Shown piece by piece: positions 26,348-35,636 of a stretch of DNA of 64,000 nucleotides. Below the pieces are notes generated by a model, which did no database searches, was not told the origin of the DNA, and saw only the letters and a list, made by a program, of their open reading frames with translations. The position numbers and the translations under genes are program-made. The DNA lies in NCBI GenBank assembly GCA_013416395.1, contig JACCEP010000003.1, forward strand, positions 310,001 to 374,000, read 5' to 3'. How positions within the stretch are numbered: the first letter of the stretch is position 1; each line of letters opens with the position of its first letter. Source of the DNA: Alcaligenaceae bacterium (lineage in GTDB: Bacteria > Pseudomonadota > Gammaproteobacteria > Burkholderiales > Burkholderiaceae_B).

Positions 26348-27425
26348 GCGTTCGTGGCTTGGACTGTTTTACCGTCTGAGACTTCTTTTGTTGTCGCTGT
26401 GCTTCGTCTAGCTGTTGTTGTCGTTGTGCTTCTTCTAACTGTAGCTGGCGCTGTGTTTCTTCTAATTGACGGTGCAGATCATCGGCCTGACTGCCAAGGC
26501 GCACGATCTGGACCTGCGCTTCATTCAATTGGGTTTGCAATTGCCGGGACTCAAGGCGGGCGAGATCAAGGCTTGCTGTTACGGCCTGCAGCGCCCCTTC
26601 CAGCTGACCATTTTTTTCCCGACTATCACCCAGCGCCTGCTGCAATGCATTGCACTCTTGGCGATGCTGCTGAGCTGTGCGTGACGACGCGGCGACCTGC
26701 GCCTCAAGCTCTTTTTGCAGTTTGGCCGATGCCGTGCGCTCGCGGTCTATGTCGACGAGCATGCGCTTTTCTGTAGATTGAGAGCGTTCTTCGGACAACT
26801 GCGCCGCCGCGCGTAATTTATCGAGCTCGACGTTGAACTCACGGCGTGAGTCTTCGAGCTGTAGTCGCACACGCGAATTATCGTGCTTTAGTTCGTTAAC
26901 CGTGACGAGCAACGACGCATAGTTGGCATCGGCGACGGCAAGCGCCCTATCTTGCGTGCTGATCTGCTGACCGGCCTGTTTGAGCTCGCTTTTGACTGCC
27001 TGCAGAGCCTGCCACTCGGCTTCGCGTTCGGACTGCAACGCGGCAACCTCTGCTTTGGCCTGGAGGACCGTTTCTTCAGCCTGCACCCTATACGCGTCAA
27101 GCGATTCTTGCGCTGCCGCCTGAGCGTTTGCCCAGAGCGTGGCAATGAGTTCGCCTGCTACGTTTTTTAGGTTTTCGGGTAGATCAGGGTGCTCAATGCG
27201 TGTGCGGCTTTTTTCGCGCAGATCTTGCCAGAATTTGGACAATGCCTCAGCCGGTGCACTCATGCTGCCTTTGCGGACAAGCTGATAAAGCTTGTTGGCC
27301 GTGGGCGTGATGCCATACCTGAAGAACAGCAACGCGCAGACCTCGCGGTACAGCTCTTGAGTCTGGGTGAATCGTTCACGCAAGGCTTCAACATCTTGTG
27401 AAAGTGCAGCGTCGTCAGTGGGCAT
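26337..27425 (-). CDS. KfrA-like DNA-binding coiled-coil protein
   Basis: 362 residues from the chosen ATG (MPTDDAALSQDVEALRERF). The N-terminal 110 or so residues resemble the KfrA_N domain (TQTQELYREVCALLFFRYG, then ITPTANKLYQLVRKGSMS), a winged DNA-binding fold. From about 120 to 350 there is an almost unbroken Ala/Gln/Glu/Arg/Leu heptad coiled coil, ending in QLEEAQRQQQ repeats and a basic tail. KfrA of RK2 is a plasmid stability autoregulator that binds a long inverted repeat over its own promoter; here a 21-bp-arm palindrome lies just upstream. Adjacent and divergent to a tyrosine recombinase, which together look like a mobile or plasmid-derived module. Confidence 0.8.
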   Translation of the reverse strand: MPTDDAALSQDVEALRERFTQTQELYREVCALLFFRYGITPTANKLYQLVRKGSMSAPAEALSKFWQDLREKSRTRIEHPDLPENLKNVAGELIATLWANAQAAAQESLDAYRVQAEETVLQAKAEVAALQSEREAEWQALQAVKSELKQAGQQISTQDRALAVADANYASLLVTVNELKHDNSRVRLQLEDSRREFNVELDKLRAAAQLSEERSQSTEKRMLVDIDRERTASAKLQKELEAQVAASSRTAQQHRQECNALQQALGDSREKNGQLEGALQAVTASLDLARLESRQLQTQLNEAQVQIVRLGSQADDLHRQLEETQRQLQLEEAQRQQQLDEAQRQQKKSQTVKQSKPRTQRS

Positions 27426-27491
27426 GGAAATCGTCGTAACTATCTGTTGTTTAATTAATAACACAACGTATTATATAATATTTTAAACTTC

Positions 27492-27541
27492 TATATCTAG
27501 TAATTTGACATTATTGCTATAATGTCAAATTACTAGGTATA
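27492..27541. promoter_or_regulatory. Long palindrome between the KfrA-like gene and the recombinase (probable operator)
   Basis: CTAGTAATTTGACATT (27497-27512) and its exact reverse complement (27521-27536) surround the 8-base spacer ATTGCTAT. With one mismatched pair the arms extend to 21 bases (27492-27541). AT-rich DNA on both sides can hold divergent promoters. KfrA proteins bind long inverted repeats at their own promoters, so this is most likely the binding site. It could also serve as a recombination core for the neighbouring recombinase. Confidence 0.8.
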
Positions 27542-27582
27542 ACATCGCGAGAAAACTCGCTTACGTCTCCAACAGGCCCGTT

Positions 27583-28782
27583 ATGGTCTCCAACAATGAG
27601 CGTGTCGCTGCATTAACGGCCCATGCACCCTTTTCCTCCGCGCTTCGCGTCTCTCCCGAACTAAACGGGCATGCGGGTACAAACCGCGCCCACGGCAAGC
27701 CGCCGCTCATTTCGGCCACTAACGACATTGACGCTATTACCGCGTGGTTAGCCCGCTTTATTGGCTCTCCCAACACGTTTAACAATTACCGCAAAGAAGC
27801 GGAACGTCTGCTGCTGTGGTCAACCCTGGCGGCGCAAAAGCCCGTCTCGTCGCTTACGCATGAAGATTTGCTGGCCTATCAACATTTCTTGAAAAACCCA
27901 CAACCCGCAGACCAGTGGGTAATGCGCAGCGGGCGCAAAGTAGCCAGAGGCCATGCAGACTGGCGCCCCTTCGCTGGGCCATTGGCGCCCACCAGCCATC
28001 GCCAGGCCATTATTATTTTGAACGCAATGTTTTCGTGGCTGGTGACGGCCGGCTACCTGGCAGGCAACCCCTTGTCGTTGTCACGCCAGCGTGCGCGCAA
28101 AGCCAAGCCGCGTGTTACGCGTTACCTCGACGACGAGGCCTGGGCGCAGGTAAAGCACACCATCGCGGCGCTGCCGCAACACTCAGCCCGTGAGCAAGAA
28201 CATTATTTTCGGCTGCGCTGGCTTTTTTCTTTATTGTATTTGTGTGGGCTACGCATTTCTGAAGTTATCCAGAACACAATGGGTGGTTTCTTTTGCCGGC
28301 GTGACAACACCGGCAGCGAGCGGTGGTGGCTCGAAATTACAGGAAAAGGCGACAAAACCCGTATTGTTCCGGCAACCCAAGAGCTTATGGTCGAGTTGGC
28401 CCACTATCGACGTAAAAAGGGCCTGGCGCCCTTGCCCACTGCCGATGAGGCGACACCGCTTTTACTGCCCATAGGTAGCCAAACGCGACCCCTCACCCGT
28501 GCTGCTGTTCATTCCATCATTAAAGAGGTGTTCAAAAAAGCCGCAAACCAGATAAGGGCGGGCGGTGCCAGTTTTGAGATAGAAGCGTTGCGCGTTGAAC
28601 AAGCCTCAGCGCACTGGTTACGCCATACGGCGGGCTCGCACATGGCCAATCACGACGTCGATCTGCGCCATGTGCGCGACAACCTTGGGCATGAGTCCAT
28701 CAGTACGACTAATGCCTACCTGCATTCTTCAGATGATGCACGGCATCGCGAAACTGAACGACATCACAAGATTCGGTGGTAA
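27583..28782 (+). CDS. Tyrosine recombinase / phage-type integrase
   Basis: 399 residues. The N-terminal SAM-like core-binding domain (about 50-160; FNNYRKEAERLLLWS, LLAYQHFLKNP) is followed by the catalytic domain (about 180-395). Catalytic residues: Arg in YLCGLRISEV (about 220), Lys in ITGKGDKTR, HWLRHTAGSH (HxxR), LGHESISTTNAYLH with the His and the nucleophilic Tyr about nine residues after. All are present, so the enzyme should be active. No tRNA or att pair was found next to it. Divergent from the KfrA-like gene. Confidence 0.9.
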   Translation: MVSNNERVAALTAHAPFSSALRVSPELNGHAGTNRAHGKPPLISATNDIDAITAWLARFIGSPNTFNNYRKEAERLLLWSTLAAQKPVSSLTHEDLLAYQHFLKNPQPADQWVMRSGRKVARGHADWRPFAGPLAPTSHRQAIIILNAMFSWLVTAGYLAGNPLSLSRQRARKAKPRVTRYLDDEAWAQVKHTIAALPQHSAREQEHYFRLRWLFSLLYLCGLRISEVIQNTMGGFFCRRDNTGSERWWLEITGKGDKTRIVPATQELMVELAHYRRKKGLAPLPTADEATPLLLPIGSQTRPLTRAAVHSIIKEVFKKAANQIRAGGASFEIEALRVEQASAHWLRHTAGSHMANHDVDLRHVRDNLGHESISTTNAYLHSSDDARHRETERHHKIRW

Positions 28783-28815
28783 CCAGCCGGATCTTCAGCC
28801 GCCATCCGGCAAAAT

Positions 28816-28876
28816 CAGGTGTCGCAAATTTTCGCGACTAACCGCCATGTTCCAGGTGCCGCATGTTTTGTGACTA
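28816..28876. repeat. Direct repeats after the recombinase gene, possible mobile-element end
   Basis: CAGGTGTCGCAAATTTTCGC with GACTA (28816-28840) and CAGGTGCCGCATGTTTTGTG ACTA (28853-28876) are related 24-25-base copies. Multiple short repeats with TCGCAAA-type cores resemble what I remember of IS21-type element ends, but no transposase is present. It may be the scar of a lost element. Weak evidence. Confidence 0.4.
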
Positions 28877-28904
28877 CCCTCCCCCCCTCAACTGTACGCA
28901 CCCT

Positions 28905-29723
28905 TTAGTTTGATTCAAGAACAGCACTTAAAAACTGCTGGGTGCGTTCTTTTTGGGGGCTGTCAAATAGTATTTCTGGTGCGCCCTGCTCTTCGATCTG
29001 TCCATTAAAGAAGAAACAGACCCGGTCTGAGATTTCGCGAGCGAAGCCAATCTGGTGGGTGACCATTAGCATCGTCAGATTGTACTTACCAACCAGTCCT
29101 CGGATCACGTTTGTGACCTCACTGATGACCTCTGGATCCAGTGCGGATGTAACTTCGTCGAACAGCATCACTTTGGGCCGCATGGCAAGCGCGCGGGCAA
29201 TTGCCACACGCTGTTGCTGCCCGCCAGAGAGCCGTGATGGATGTTGGTCACGTTTTTCGGCCATACCAACCAGGTCCAGCAACTCCATCGCACGCGCTTC
29301 AGCCTCTTTCTTTGAAAGGCCTAGAACCTGGACCGGCCCTTCCATACAATTACCTAGTGCAGTCATATGGGGAAACAGGTTGAAATGCTGAAAACACATG
29401 CCGATTTTGGAGCGTATACGGCGCAGGTGCGCCTCATTGGCAGGCACAAGGCGGCCGTTTTTTTCCATATGTGTTAGCGGCTCACCGTCCACATAGATTA
29501 CGCCACCGTCGATTTTTTCCAGTGTCATCAGCATGCGCAGTACGGTTGTTTTACCTGAGCCTGACGGCCCGATAATGGTCACCATCTCGCCTTCTTCAAC
29601 ATCAAGATTCAGACCGTCGAGTACTGTCAATTGCCCATACTTTTTGGTCACGTTCTGAAACCGCACCATGGGCATATTGTCGCCTTCCAGCCTGAGTGGA
29701 TATTGACTCATGTCGTGTTTCAT
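28905..29723 (-). CDS. ehuA: ABC transporter ATPase, ectoine/hydroxyectoine type (EhuA-like)
   Basis: 272 residues of the polar amino acid ABC ATPase family. Walker A GPSGSGKTT (about 52-60), Q-loop CFQHFNLFPHMT, signature LSGGQQQRVAIARALA (about 165-180), Walker B VMLFDEVTSALDP, and switch MVTHQIGFA. The gene order ehuB-ehuC-ehuD-ehuA on the minus strand and the sequence character match the ectoine uptake system. It overlaps the ehuD stop by four bases. No ectoine-degradation genes (eutABC) follow, so ectoine may serve as osmoprotectant or be degraded elsewhere. Confidence 0.85.
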   Translation of the reverse strand: MKHDMSQYPLRLEGDNMPMVRFQNVTKKYGQLTVLDGLNLDVEEGEMVTIIGPSGSGKTTVLRMLMTLEKIDGGVIYVDGEPLTHMEKNGRLVPANEAHLRRIRSKIGMCFQHFNLFPHMTALGNCMEGPVQVLGLSKKEAEARAMELLDLVGMAEKRDQHPSRLSGGQQQRVAIARALAMRPKVMLFDEVTSALDPEVISEVTNVIRGLVGKYNLTMLMVTHQIGFAREISDRVCFFFNGQIEEQGAPEILFDSPQKERTQQFLSAVLESN

Positions 29724-30391
29724 TTGATCAGTCCCAGTTTGCGGCGCAATGCCGTCTCAAATCGGCGGATGAGCCAGGCCGTTGGCAGCGAAATGGCCAG
29801 AAAGATAAGGCCCACAAGCGTGTACGGCTCCAGATAGCGATAATTTTCGGCACCGATAGAATTGGCGGTATGCATCAACTCAGCCACCCCAATTACAGAC
29901 AGCATTGGCGTGTCTTTGAAAATACCCACAAGGTAATTGCCCATACCTGCTAGCGCAGGAGGAAACGCCTGGGGAATAATGATTCTGATGTAAGTTTTGG
30001 CCGTAGACAGGTTGATGGCACGGGCAGCTTCCCACTGACCTTTAGGCACATTTTCGATGCCGCCCCGATACACTTCGGAAAGATAGGCGGCGTAATGAAG
30101 ACCAATGGCAGCCAGACCGGCCGTCCAGGGAGACAGCCGCAATCCGAACTGAGGGCCAACGTAAAAGATGAAAAAAATCTGCAACAGTAGTGGTGTTGAA
30201 CGCACGAACTCCACAATCTCGCGGGTAATAATCGTCAATGCCCGAAAATGTGTACGCTGCGCCAGAGCAAAGATCAGCCCCAGTACAACAGCAACCACAT
30301 AGCCCCCACCTGCTGCCAACAGCGTATTGACGGCCGCGTGAAGCAGTCGCGGAAGGATGTCCCAGGTAAATTGCAGTTTCCAGTCAAGCAT
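29720..30391 (-). CDS. ehuD: ABC transporter permease (EhuD-like)
   Basis: 223 residues, five or six transmembrane helices, His/Glu/Gln permease family. The family sequence EFVRSTPLLLQIFFIFYVGP (about 62-81) and the EAA loop EVYRGGIENVPKGQWEAARA (about 110-129) contact the ATPase. It would form the membrane channel together with EhuC. It stands three bases after ehuC and overlaps ehuA by four bases. Confidence 0.86.
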   Translation of the reverse strand: MLDWKLQFTWDILPRLLHAAVNTLLAAGGGYVVAVVLGLIFALAQRTHFRALTIITREIVEFVRSTPLLLQIFFIFYVGPQFGLRLSPWTAGLAAIGLHYAAYLSEVYRGGIENVPKGQWEAARAINLSTAKTYIRIIIPQAFPPALAGMGNYLVGIFKDTPMLSVIGVAELMHTANSIGAENYRYLEPYTLVGLIFLAISLPTAWLIRRFETALRRKLGLIK

Positions 30392-30394
30392 GGT

Positions 30395-31063
30395 TTATAT
30401 TCGTCCGATCTTGCGAGCCATGATCCGTTCTAGCCAACGCATGAGGGGCGTCACCATAAACCGCGCAAAAATATAATAAATGACGAGCGCGGTACCAAAC
30501 GCCTGCGCTGACAGATAGGTATTGTTATTGATCTGGCGCGCTTCAAACATTAGATCAGTGACCGAGATCAGTGCAACCAGTGCGGTACCTTTCAAAACTT
30601 CGACCATCAGATTGCCCCAGGGCGGCAAAACTGCAACCAGTGCCTGCGGCAGAATGATTCGGCGCATACGCTTAGCGGGCGACAGATTCAGCGCCAGGCC
30701 GGCTTCCCACTGGCCGCGCGGTACAGACTGAATCGAACCGCGCACCAGTTCTGCACCATATGCTCCGTAACACAATCCGACTGTGAGGAAACCGGCGGTG
30801 AATTTTTCGAGACTAATCCCAAATAATGGCAGAACAAAGTAAAACCAGTAAAGTTGCACTAGAAGCGATGTACCGCGAAACAGCTCAATGTAAACGGTTG
30901 CGGCTGTACGCACACTCGTTGATCGCGCCATCTTCATAAGCCCTGCAATAAGGGCGATCACAATCGTAACCAGGGCAGCCAGCCCGAACTGCGCCAACGT
31001 GATCAGCGTACCGTGAATAAGCCGGTCACTATGGATTGCAAGAAAATTGAGATAGGACATCAA
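30395..31063 (-). CDS. ehuC: ABC transporter permease (EhuC-like)
   Basis: 222 residues with the same architecture as the next gene: YIELFRGTSLLVQLYWFYFV (about 57-76) and the EAA loop ELVRGSIQSVPRGQWEAGLA (about 108-127). The first two codons are both ATG; either could be used. Lies 59 bases after ehuB and three before ehuD, a typical operon. Confidence 0.86.
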   Translation of the reverse strand: MMSYLNFLAIHSDRLIHGTLITLAQFGLAALVTIVIALIAGLMKMARSTSVRTAATVYIELFRGTSLLVQLYWFYFVLPLFGISLEKFTAGFLTVGLCYGAYGAELVRGSIQSVPRGQWEAGLALNLSPAKRMRRIILPQALVAVLPPWGNLMVEVLKGTALVALISVTDLMFEARQINNNTYLSAQAFGTALVIYYIFARFMVTPLMRWLERIMARKIGRI

Positions 31064-31122
31064 TATGTGTTGCCTCTTGCTCTTTGCGGGCAGGCTTTAT
31101 GTTTACGGGCAATCAAAATAAC

Positions 31123-31971
31123 TCAATCGTGCTTGCAGGCTTCTTCTGTTGTCAGATCTTTGGGTAAAAACGCAGCAATATAGCCGTCGGGCCTGACCCT
31201 CGCCATCATCTCGTCCGAACCCATGTAGCCGGCCAATACTTTGTTGAATTTAGCCATAAAATCGCTATCGTCAGGACGAAAGCCAATACCAACAACTTGT
31301 TTTTTACGCCCGACAAACGCCTTAGGGTCAGACATGCCGAAGTCATCCGATTTGTCTGCAACGTGTATCACTTCAATGTCGGTGCTCGGAAAGGCATCGG
31401 CACGACCAGCACGCACGGCTGCCAGGGCTTCGGTTGACCCAGGTACCTCGATAATATTTTTAACAGGCACACCCGCTTTTTTGGCGTCGCCCAAGGTGTT
31501 CCAACCAGACGGAATGGCAAGAATCAGGTTTTGGTCAATGACGTCCTGATAGGTTTGGATGTTTTTGGGGTTACCCTTTGCCACCACGAACGCATCGCCG
31601 AAAGCACCAATAGGCGCCGAAAAGTTCATATTCTCGCAGCGTGCCTTGATGATATACATACCACCGGTCACGATATCGACGCGATTGGCTTTCAGGCTAG
31701 GAATCAGGCCTGCCCATTCGGTCAACACCGGTTCGACATTGGTGTAGCCCATGCGCTTCAGCACATCAATGGCAATCGTGTTGACGAAACCTTTTGCAGA
31801 ACCGTCGTCACCCATATAGGCCCAAGGGCTGGCTGACGCGAAACCCAGGCGTATGGGTTCTCCATCTGCGATACGATCATCCAGAGGGCCAGCGTTCGCG
31901 GCACTTCCCAGCAAAAATGCACAAAGCACGGGTGCAACTATTTTAGTGAGTGAGTGTTTTTTCAAAGCCAT
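31123..31971 (-). CDS. ehuB: Ectoine/hydroxyectoine-type solute-binding protein (EhuB-like)
   Basis: 282 residues. A Sec signal sequence is visible (MALKKHSLTKIVAPVLCAFL, then LGSAANA with cleavage near residue 27). The mature protein is a class-F-type periplasmic binding protein with LRLGFASASPWAY-like start (IRLGFASASPWAYMGDDG), GYTNVEPVLTEWAGLIPSLK and DIVTGGMYI, features of EhuB. The start at 31971 is chosen from the signal peptide; the upstream frame is not protein-like. It binds ligand in the periplasm and delivers it to EhuCDA. Three similar repeats lie in its upstream region. Confidence 0.85.
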   Translation of the reverse strand: MALKKHSLTKIVAPVLCAFLLGSAANAGPLDDRIADGEPIRLGFASASPWAYMGDDGSAKGFVNTIAIDVLKRMGYTNVEPVLTEWAGLIPSLKANRVDIVTGGMYIIKARCENMNFSAPIGAFGDAFVVAKGNPKNIQTYQDVIDQNLILAIPSGWNTLGDAKKAGVPVKNIIEVPGSTEALAAVRAGRADAFPSTDIEVIHVADKSDDFGMSDPKAFVGRKKQVVGIGFRPDDSDFMAKFNKVLAGYMGSDEMMARVRPDGYIAAFLPKDLTTEEACKHD

Positions 31972-32697
31972 TGTTTTTCCTTTATCAATTAGTACATGTG
32001 CCGCGTAAAACGAACGGGCTTGCACATAAGCTCCGTAACACACAGCGGGCAACTTTTTCGATGACATTTGGGCGCCGTAACACAACGGGCTAATGTTCTT
32101 CAATAGGTGCACTACACTCAGCCTGCATCTACGGCCATGCTGCAACCAGGTAACTGAAGTCGCGACGTCTGTTAAAAACAGAGAGCGGTGATTATCAACA
32201 ATACTATTTAATATTTTTATGCTGAACGCTTTACAGCACCAGGTGGCACCTGTTGAGCTTAGCCAGCCTTGCCTCAAGCCTCAGCGACAGGCGTTCAAAT
32301 ATGTGAGCACGGTACACGTGCGAGCCACGTTAGCGCGCCAAGCTGCTTCTCACACCACGCTTGCAGTGGGCGACGCTCCGGTTGTAGGGCGGAAGCATGC
32401 TCCTAATGACCAGTTCTTTGAGTTAAGGGTGGTAGGCGGGGATGAAACGACCCAAGATAGATGTCAGACGTAAACATTACCATCATTTTGCGACAACCCA
32501 TGCCGTCTGCCACGACTATGTTAGGTGGTAAATCTGCGCCAATCAGTTAATAAATATAACATGAATTAGTACACTGACCATTACGGCCGCAATGATTTGA
32601 GAATTAAACGTTTTTGGTTCTGAGTAATACACAGCACCGTACGAATAAAGAAAACTACAGGGTTTGTTGGTCGAACTGAGGATGCGGGCGGCACAGT
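31972..32697. other. Intergenic region between kup and ehuB
   Basis: About 726 bases with no recognisable gene. Apart from the three direct repeats before ehuB (32002-32090), nothing was identified. The base composition is more AT-rich near 32480-32660. Confidence 0.5.
32002..32090. repeat. Three related 18-20-base direct repeats upstream of ehuB
   Basis: CGCGTAAAACGAACGGGC (32002-32019), CTCCGTAACACACAGCGGGC (32031-32050) and CGCCGTAACACAACGGGC (32073-32090). The core is C-CGTAACACA-ACGGGC. Located 30-120 bases before the ehuB start, they may be sites for a regulator of the operon, or debris of a repeated element. Confidence 0.6.
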
Positions 32698-34635
32698 TTA
32701 AATGCGAACACGCTGGCCGATGACCACTGTTTGTGCGGACGGGATGTGATAGTAGTCAGTAGGGTCCATCGCGTTACGGACCATAAACGTAAACAGGCCA
32801 TCGCGCCACGCAGCCATACCTCCCTCCTTACGACTGGGGATAAGGGTTTGGCTGCCTGTGTAGTAGGTGACATCGTCAAGGTTTACATCCAGGCCAAGGT
32901 CTTTGCACGCTGCCAGTTCTGCAGGCACGTTTACGCCTTGCATGTAGCCGTAATGCAAAATAATGCGCACAAAGCCCTGTTCGTGGCGCTCGATTTCGAT
33001 GCGCTCATCATGGACAACGCGGGCAACATCCTCAGCAAGCACGGTAAGTACGACCACTTGTTCCTGCAGTGCCTTGTTGCGCTCTACATGATGTCGCAGT
33101 ATCGGCGGGCAATTATTTACCCTTCCCGTCAAGAACACGGCCGTGCCGGGCACCCGCGCAACCGGGTTATTATCGAGTTCTTCAATAAGTGACTCTAACA
33201 GCTCGGCATTGCGGGTCGCCTGGTCCTGGAGTATTTCGGTACCCCGCCGCCACGTAGCCATGATCGTAAAGAACAGAATACCGATCAAGATGGGAAACCA
33301 GCCGCCATAGGGAATCTTTAATGCGTTGGAACCGAAGAAAAGCAAATCCACTGTCAGAAAGCCAATCAGGAAAGCTAGCGCTGCCGGACGCTTCCACCCC
33401 CCCACTTCGCGCGCTACATTAAACGCCAGCACTGTCGTGGCAATCATGGTGCCGCTCACTGCAGCACCGTAGGCGGCAGCCAAGGCGCTGGAGCTGCGAA
33501 ACATCAGCACGACGGCAATGGTGGCGGTCATCAGTACCCAGTTCACTGCAGCGACATAAATCTGGCCGCGCACTTTCTCCGACGTCTGTGTGACACGAAA
33601 GCGTGGCATCAAACCCAGCTGAATCGCCTGGTTTGTGAGCGAAAAAGCGCCAGTAATAGCTGCCTGTGAGGCAATAATTGTCGCCGCCGTAGCGAGCGCC
33701 ACCATGGGGTAGAGAAACCAGCCCGGCGCCAGGTGATAAAACGGCTGCACCGTGCCCGCCGGACTGCGTAACAGCAGTGCCCCCTGGCCGAAGTAGTTGA
33801 GCAGCAGTGCGGGCAGTACAAATCCGAACCAGAGATAGCGAATCGGCCAGCGCCCAAAGTGGCCCAGATCAGCGTAGAGCGCCTCACCGCCTGTCGTTAC
33901 CAGAAAAACGGCATATAAGACGACGAACGCCCTCCACCCGCCGTGCTGCGCGAACGTGAAGGCATAAGTCGGGCTAAGCGCCTTGAGCACCGATGGGGTT
34001 TGCACGATGGAGGCCGCGCCAAGCACGGCAATAACCAGAAACCAGAGGAACATCACCGGGCCGAACACAGCACCAATGTGTGCTGTGCCTTTATGCTGGA
34101 AGGCAAACAGCAGTACCAGGATTACTACGGTTGCAGGCACCACATAGGGCGAAAAAAATGGCGTGGCCACCTCTAGCCCTTCCACCGCACTCAAAATAGA
34201 AATAGCCGGCGTAATAATGACCCCGCCGTATAGCAGCGCGGCACCGGCTAAGCCGAACAAAATAAGCAGCCAGCGGCGGCGTTTTTCAAGGCCGCGCCAG
34301 GGTCGAAGCAAAGCGATGAGCGCAAAAATGCCGCCCTCGCCCCGGTTGTTCGCTTGCAGAACAAAGGTCATGTACTTGAGCGAGATAACGACGATTAGCG
34401 TCCAGAAGATTAACGAAAGAACGCCAAGCACGTTAATCGAATCTACCGCGACGGGTGTTGGCCCGGTAAAAGCCTGGCGCAGCGCGTAAATGGGGCTGGT
34501 GCCAATGTCACCATAAACAACGCCGAGCGTCGCCAGCGCCACGGCCGCGCGCGGGCCTGAAGGAATGTGATCCTCGGTACCCGCCCTGAAGTGAAAGCGG
34601 CGACGTTGCTGGACTTCTTCACGTGGTCCTGACAT
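32698..34635 (-). CDS. kup: Low-affinity potassium transporter Kup
   Basis: 645 residues from the ATG at 34635, which has GGGGAG seven bases upstream; an alternative ATG 16 codons earlier is possible. About 12 transmembrane helices occupy residues 25-450. The family blocks GVVYGDIGTSPIYALR (about 40-55), NRGEGGIFALIALL (about 95-108), GGVIITPAISILSAVEGL (about 135-152) and TTGGEALYADLGHFG (about 255-269) are all present. A cytoplasmic C-terminal domain of about 170 residues follows. It imports K+ with H+. Solitary gene, though pairing with an osmolyte uptake system fits osmoadaptation. Confidence 0.95.
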   Translation of the reverse strand: MSGPREEVQQRRRFHFRAGTEDHIPSGPRAAVALATLGVVYGDIGTSPIYALRQAFTGPTPVAVDSINVLGVLSLIFWTLIVVISLKYMTFVLQANNRGEGGIFALIALLRPWRGLEKRRRWLLILFGLAGAALLYGGVIITPAISILSAVEGLEVATPFFSPYVVPATVVILVLLFAFQHKGTAHIGAVFGPVMFLWFLVIAVLGAASIVQTPSVLKALSPTYAFTFAQHGGWRAFVVLYAVFLVTTGGEALYADLGHFGRWPIRYLWFGFVLPALLLNYFGQGALLLRSPAGTVQPFYHLAPGWFLYPMVALATAATIIASQAAITGAFSLTNQAIQLGLMPRFRVTQTSEKVRGQIYVAAVNWVLMTATIAVVLMFRSSSALAAAYGAAVSGTMIATTVLAFNVAREVGGWKRPAALAFLIGFLTVDLLFFGSNALKIPYGGWFPILIGILFFTIMATWRRGTEILQDQATRNAELLESLIEELDNNPVARVPGTAVFLTGRVNNCPPILRHHVERNKALQEQVVVLTVLAEDVARVVHDERIEIERHEQGFVRIILHYGYMQGVNVPAELAACKDLGLDVNLDDVTYYTGSQTLIPSRKEGGMAAWRDGLFTFMVRNAMDPTDYYHIPSAQTVVIGQRVRI

Positions 34636-34801
34636 GCGGGATCTCCCCAAGCCTAGCTTGAGTGTACTCCCGTGATGTGCCAATGCGACGTGAATTCTCG
34701 CCTGAAAAACCCAGGCCCATTGGCACCCGCGTTAAGCACTAAGTCGCGTCAGCTCAACTGCCGCTGACAGGGCTTGCCCCCCCGCGGTTTGCCAATAGAA
34801 G

Positions 34802-35593
34802 TTATAGCTGGACTTGCGCCGACCCTATACCTTCAAAACTTGCCACCACGAGATCACCAGGCTGTGCATCCAGGATGCCAACCCATGTTCCTGTGGTAAC
34901 AACCGTACCGGCGGGAACGGTAGCCCCATCACGCGTTGCATGACGCAACCAGGCGGCCAGCCCCCAGGTAGGGTTGCCCACCGGGTGTGTGCCACGGCGC
35001 TCAACAACAGGTTGCTCGCCGACCGTTACCCGGCAAACCTGTTGTGCCCAGTCACGCTCCTGCCATGGCTGCCACTCACCGACAATTAATGCGCCATGAC
35101 ATTGCAGATCGGCCAGGCGCATGAGCGCCGGGGCGGTCATGCACTCCTGCCAGCGGGAGTCTACAACTTCGAGCGATACAGCCATGGCATCGACCATGCT
35201 GCTGGCACCGGCCTCATCCAGTTTGAGCGCCGTTGCGTGATCCACCGATTTGCTCAAGCGCAGCGCTACTTCAGCCTCTATCCCCCGACGATGGAAGATA
35301 AACGACCCGGCCTCTGCAGGGCTATTCCATACGCCCGCAGGGGGTAATGGCGCGTGTGTGAGGGTTGCTTCGCGATTGGCGCCGCCCGACTTCCAGTAGC
35401 GTGGAAAATCAGTACCGAACCAGCCTAAGGCTTTGGCAACGGCGGCCTGCACTTCATAGGCCTGTTCTGCCGTCGTCAATGTGCCGTCGAAGTTCGCCGC
35501 AGACGCCACCCCGCCTTGCTGTCGCACAGCGATAAGCTCATCAATGATTTGTTGAACGGATACGTGGGGTGTGGGTAAGGTCGCGGAAGACAA
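34802..35593 (-). CDS. 2-keto-4-pentenoate hydratase family protein
   Basis: 263 residues of the MhpD/DmpE-DmpH type (fumarylacetoacetase-like fold). The metal-binding region is GIEAEVALRLSKSVD (about 103-117), and the C-terminus has the family signature PAGTVVTTGTWVGILDAQPG DLVVASFEGIG. Members hydrate 2-hydroxy-penta-2,4-dienoates or decarboxylate 4-oxalocrotonate. It is last in a minus-strand cluster with amidase, TRAP transporter and aminotransferase, so it probably acts in the same unidentified catabolic pathway. Substrate unknown. Confidence 0.82.
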   Translation of the reverse strand: MSSATLPTPHVSVQQIIDELIAVRQQGGVASAANFDGTLTTAEQAYEVQAAVAKALGWFGTDFPRYWKSGGANREATLTHAPLPPAGVWNSPAEAGSFIFHRRGIEAEVALRLSKSVDHATALKLDEAGASSMVDAMAVSLEVVDSRWQECMTAPALMRLADLQCHGALIVGEWQPWQERDWAQQVCRVTVGEQPVVERRGTHPVGNPTWGLAAWLRHATRDGATVPAGTVVTTGTWVGILDAQPGDLVVASFEGIGSAQVQL

Positions 35594-35636
35594 GGCCAGA
35601 AACTCCAGAATGGTTAAGAAGAAAAACGACTACAGG

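Noticed and set aside
32219-32473. 84-codon plus-strand frame between ehuB and kup
   Set aside because: Not family-like; no ribosome binding site.
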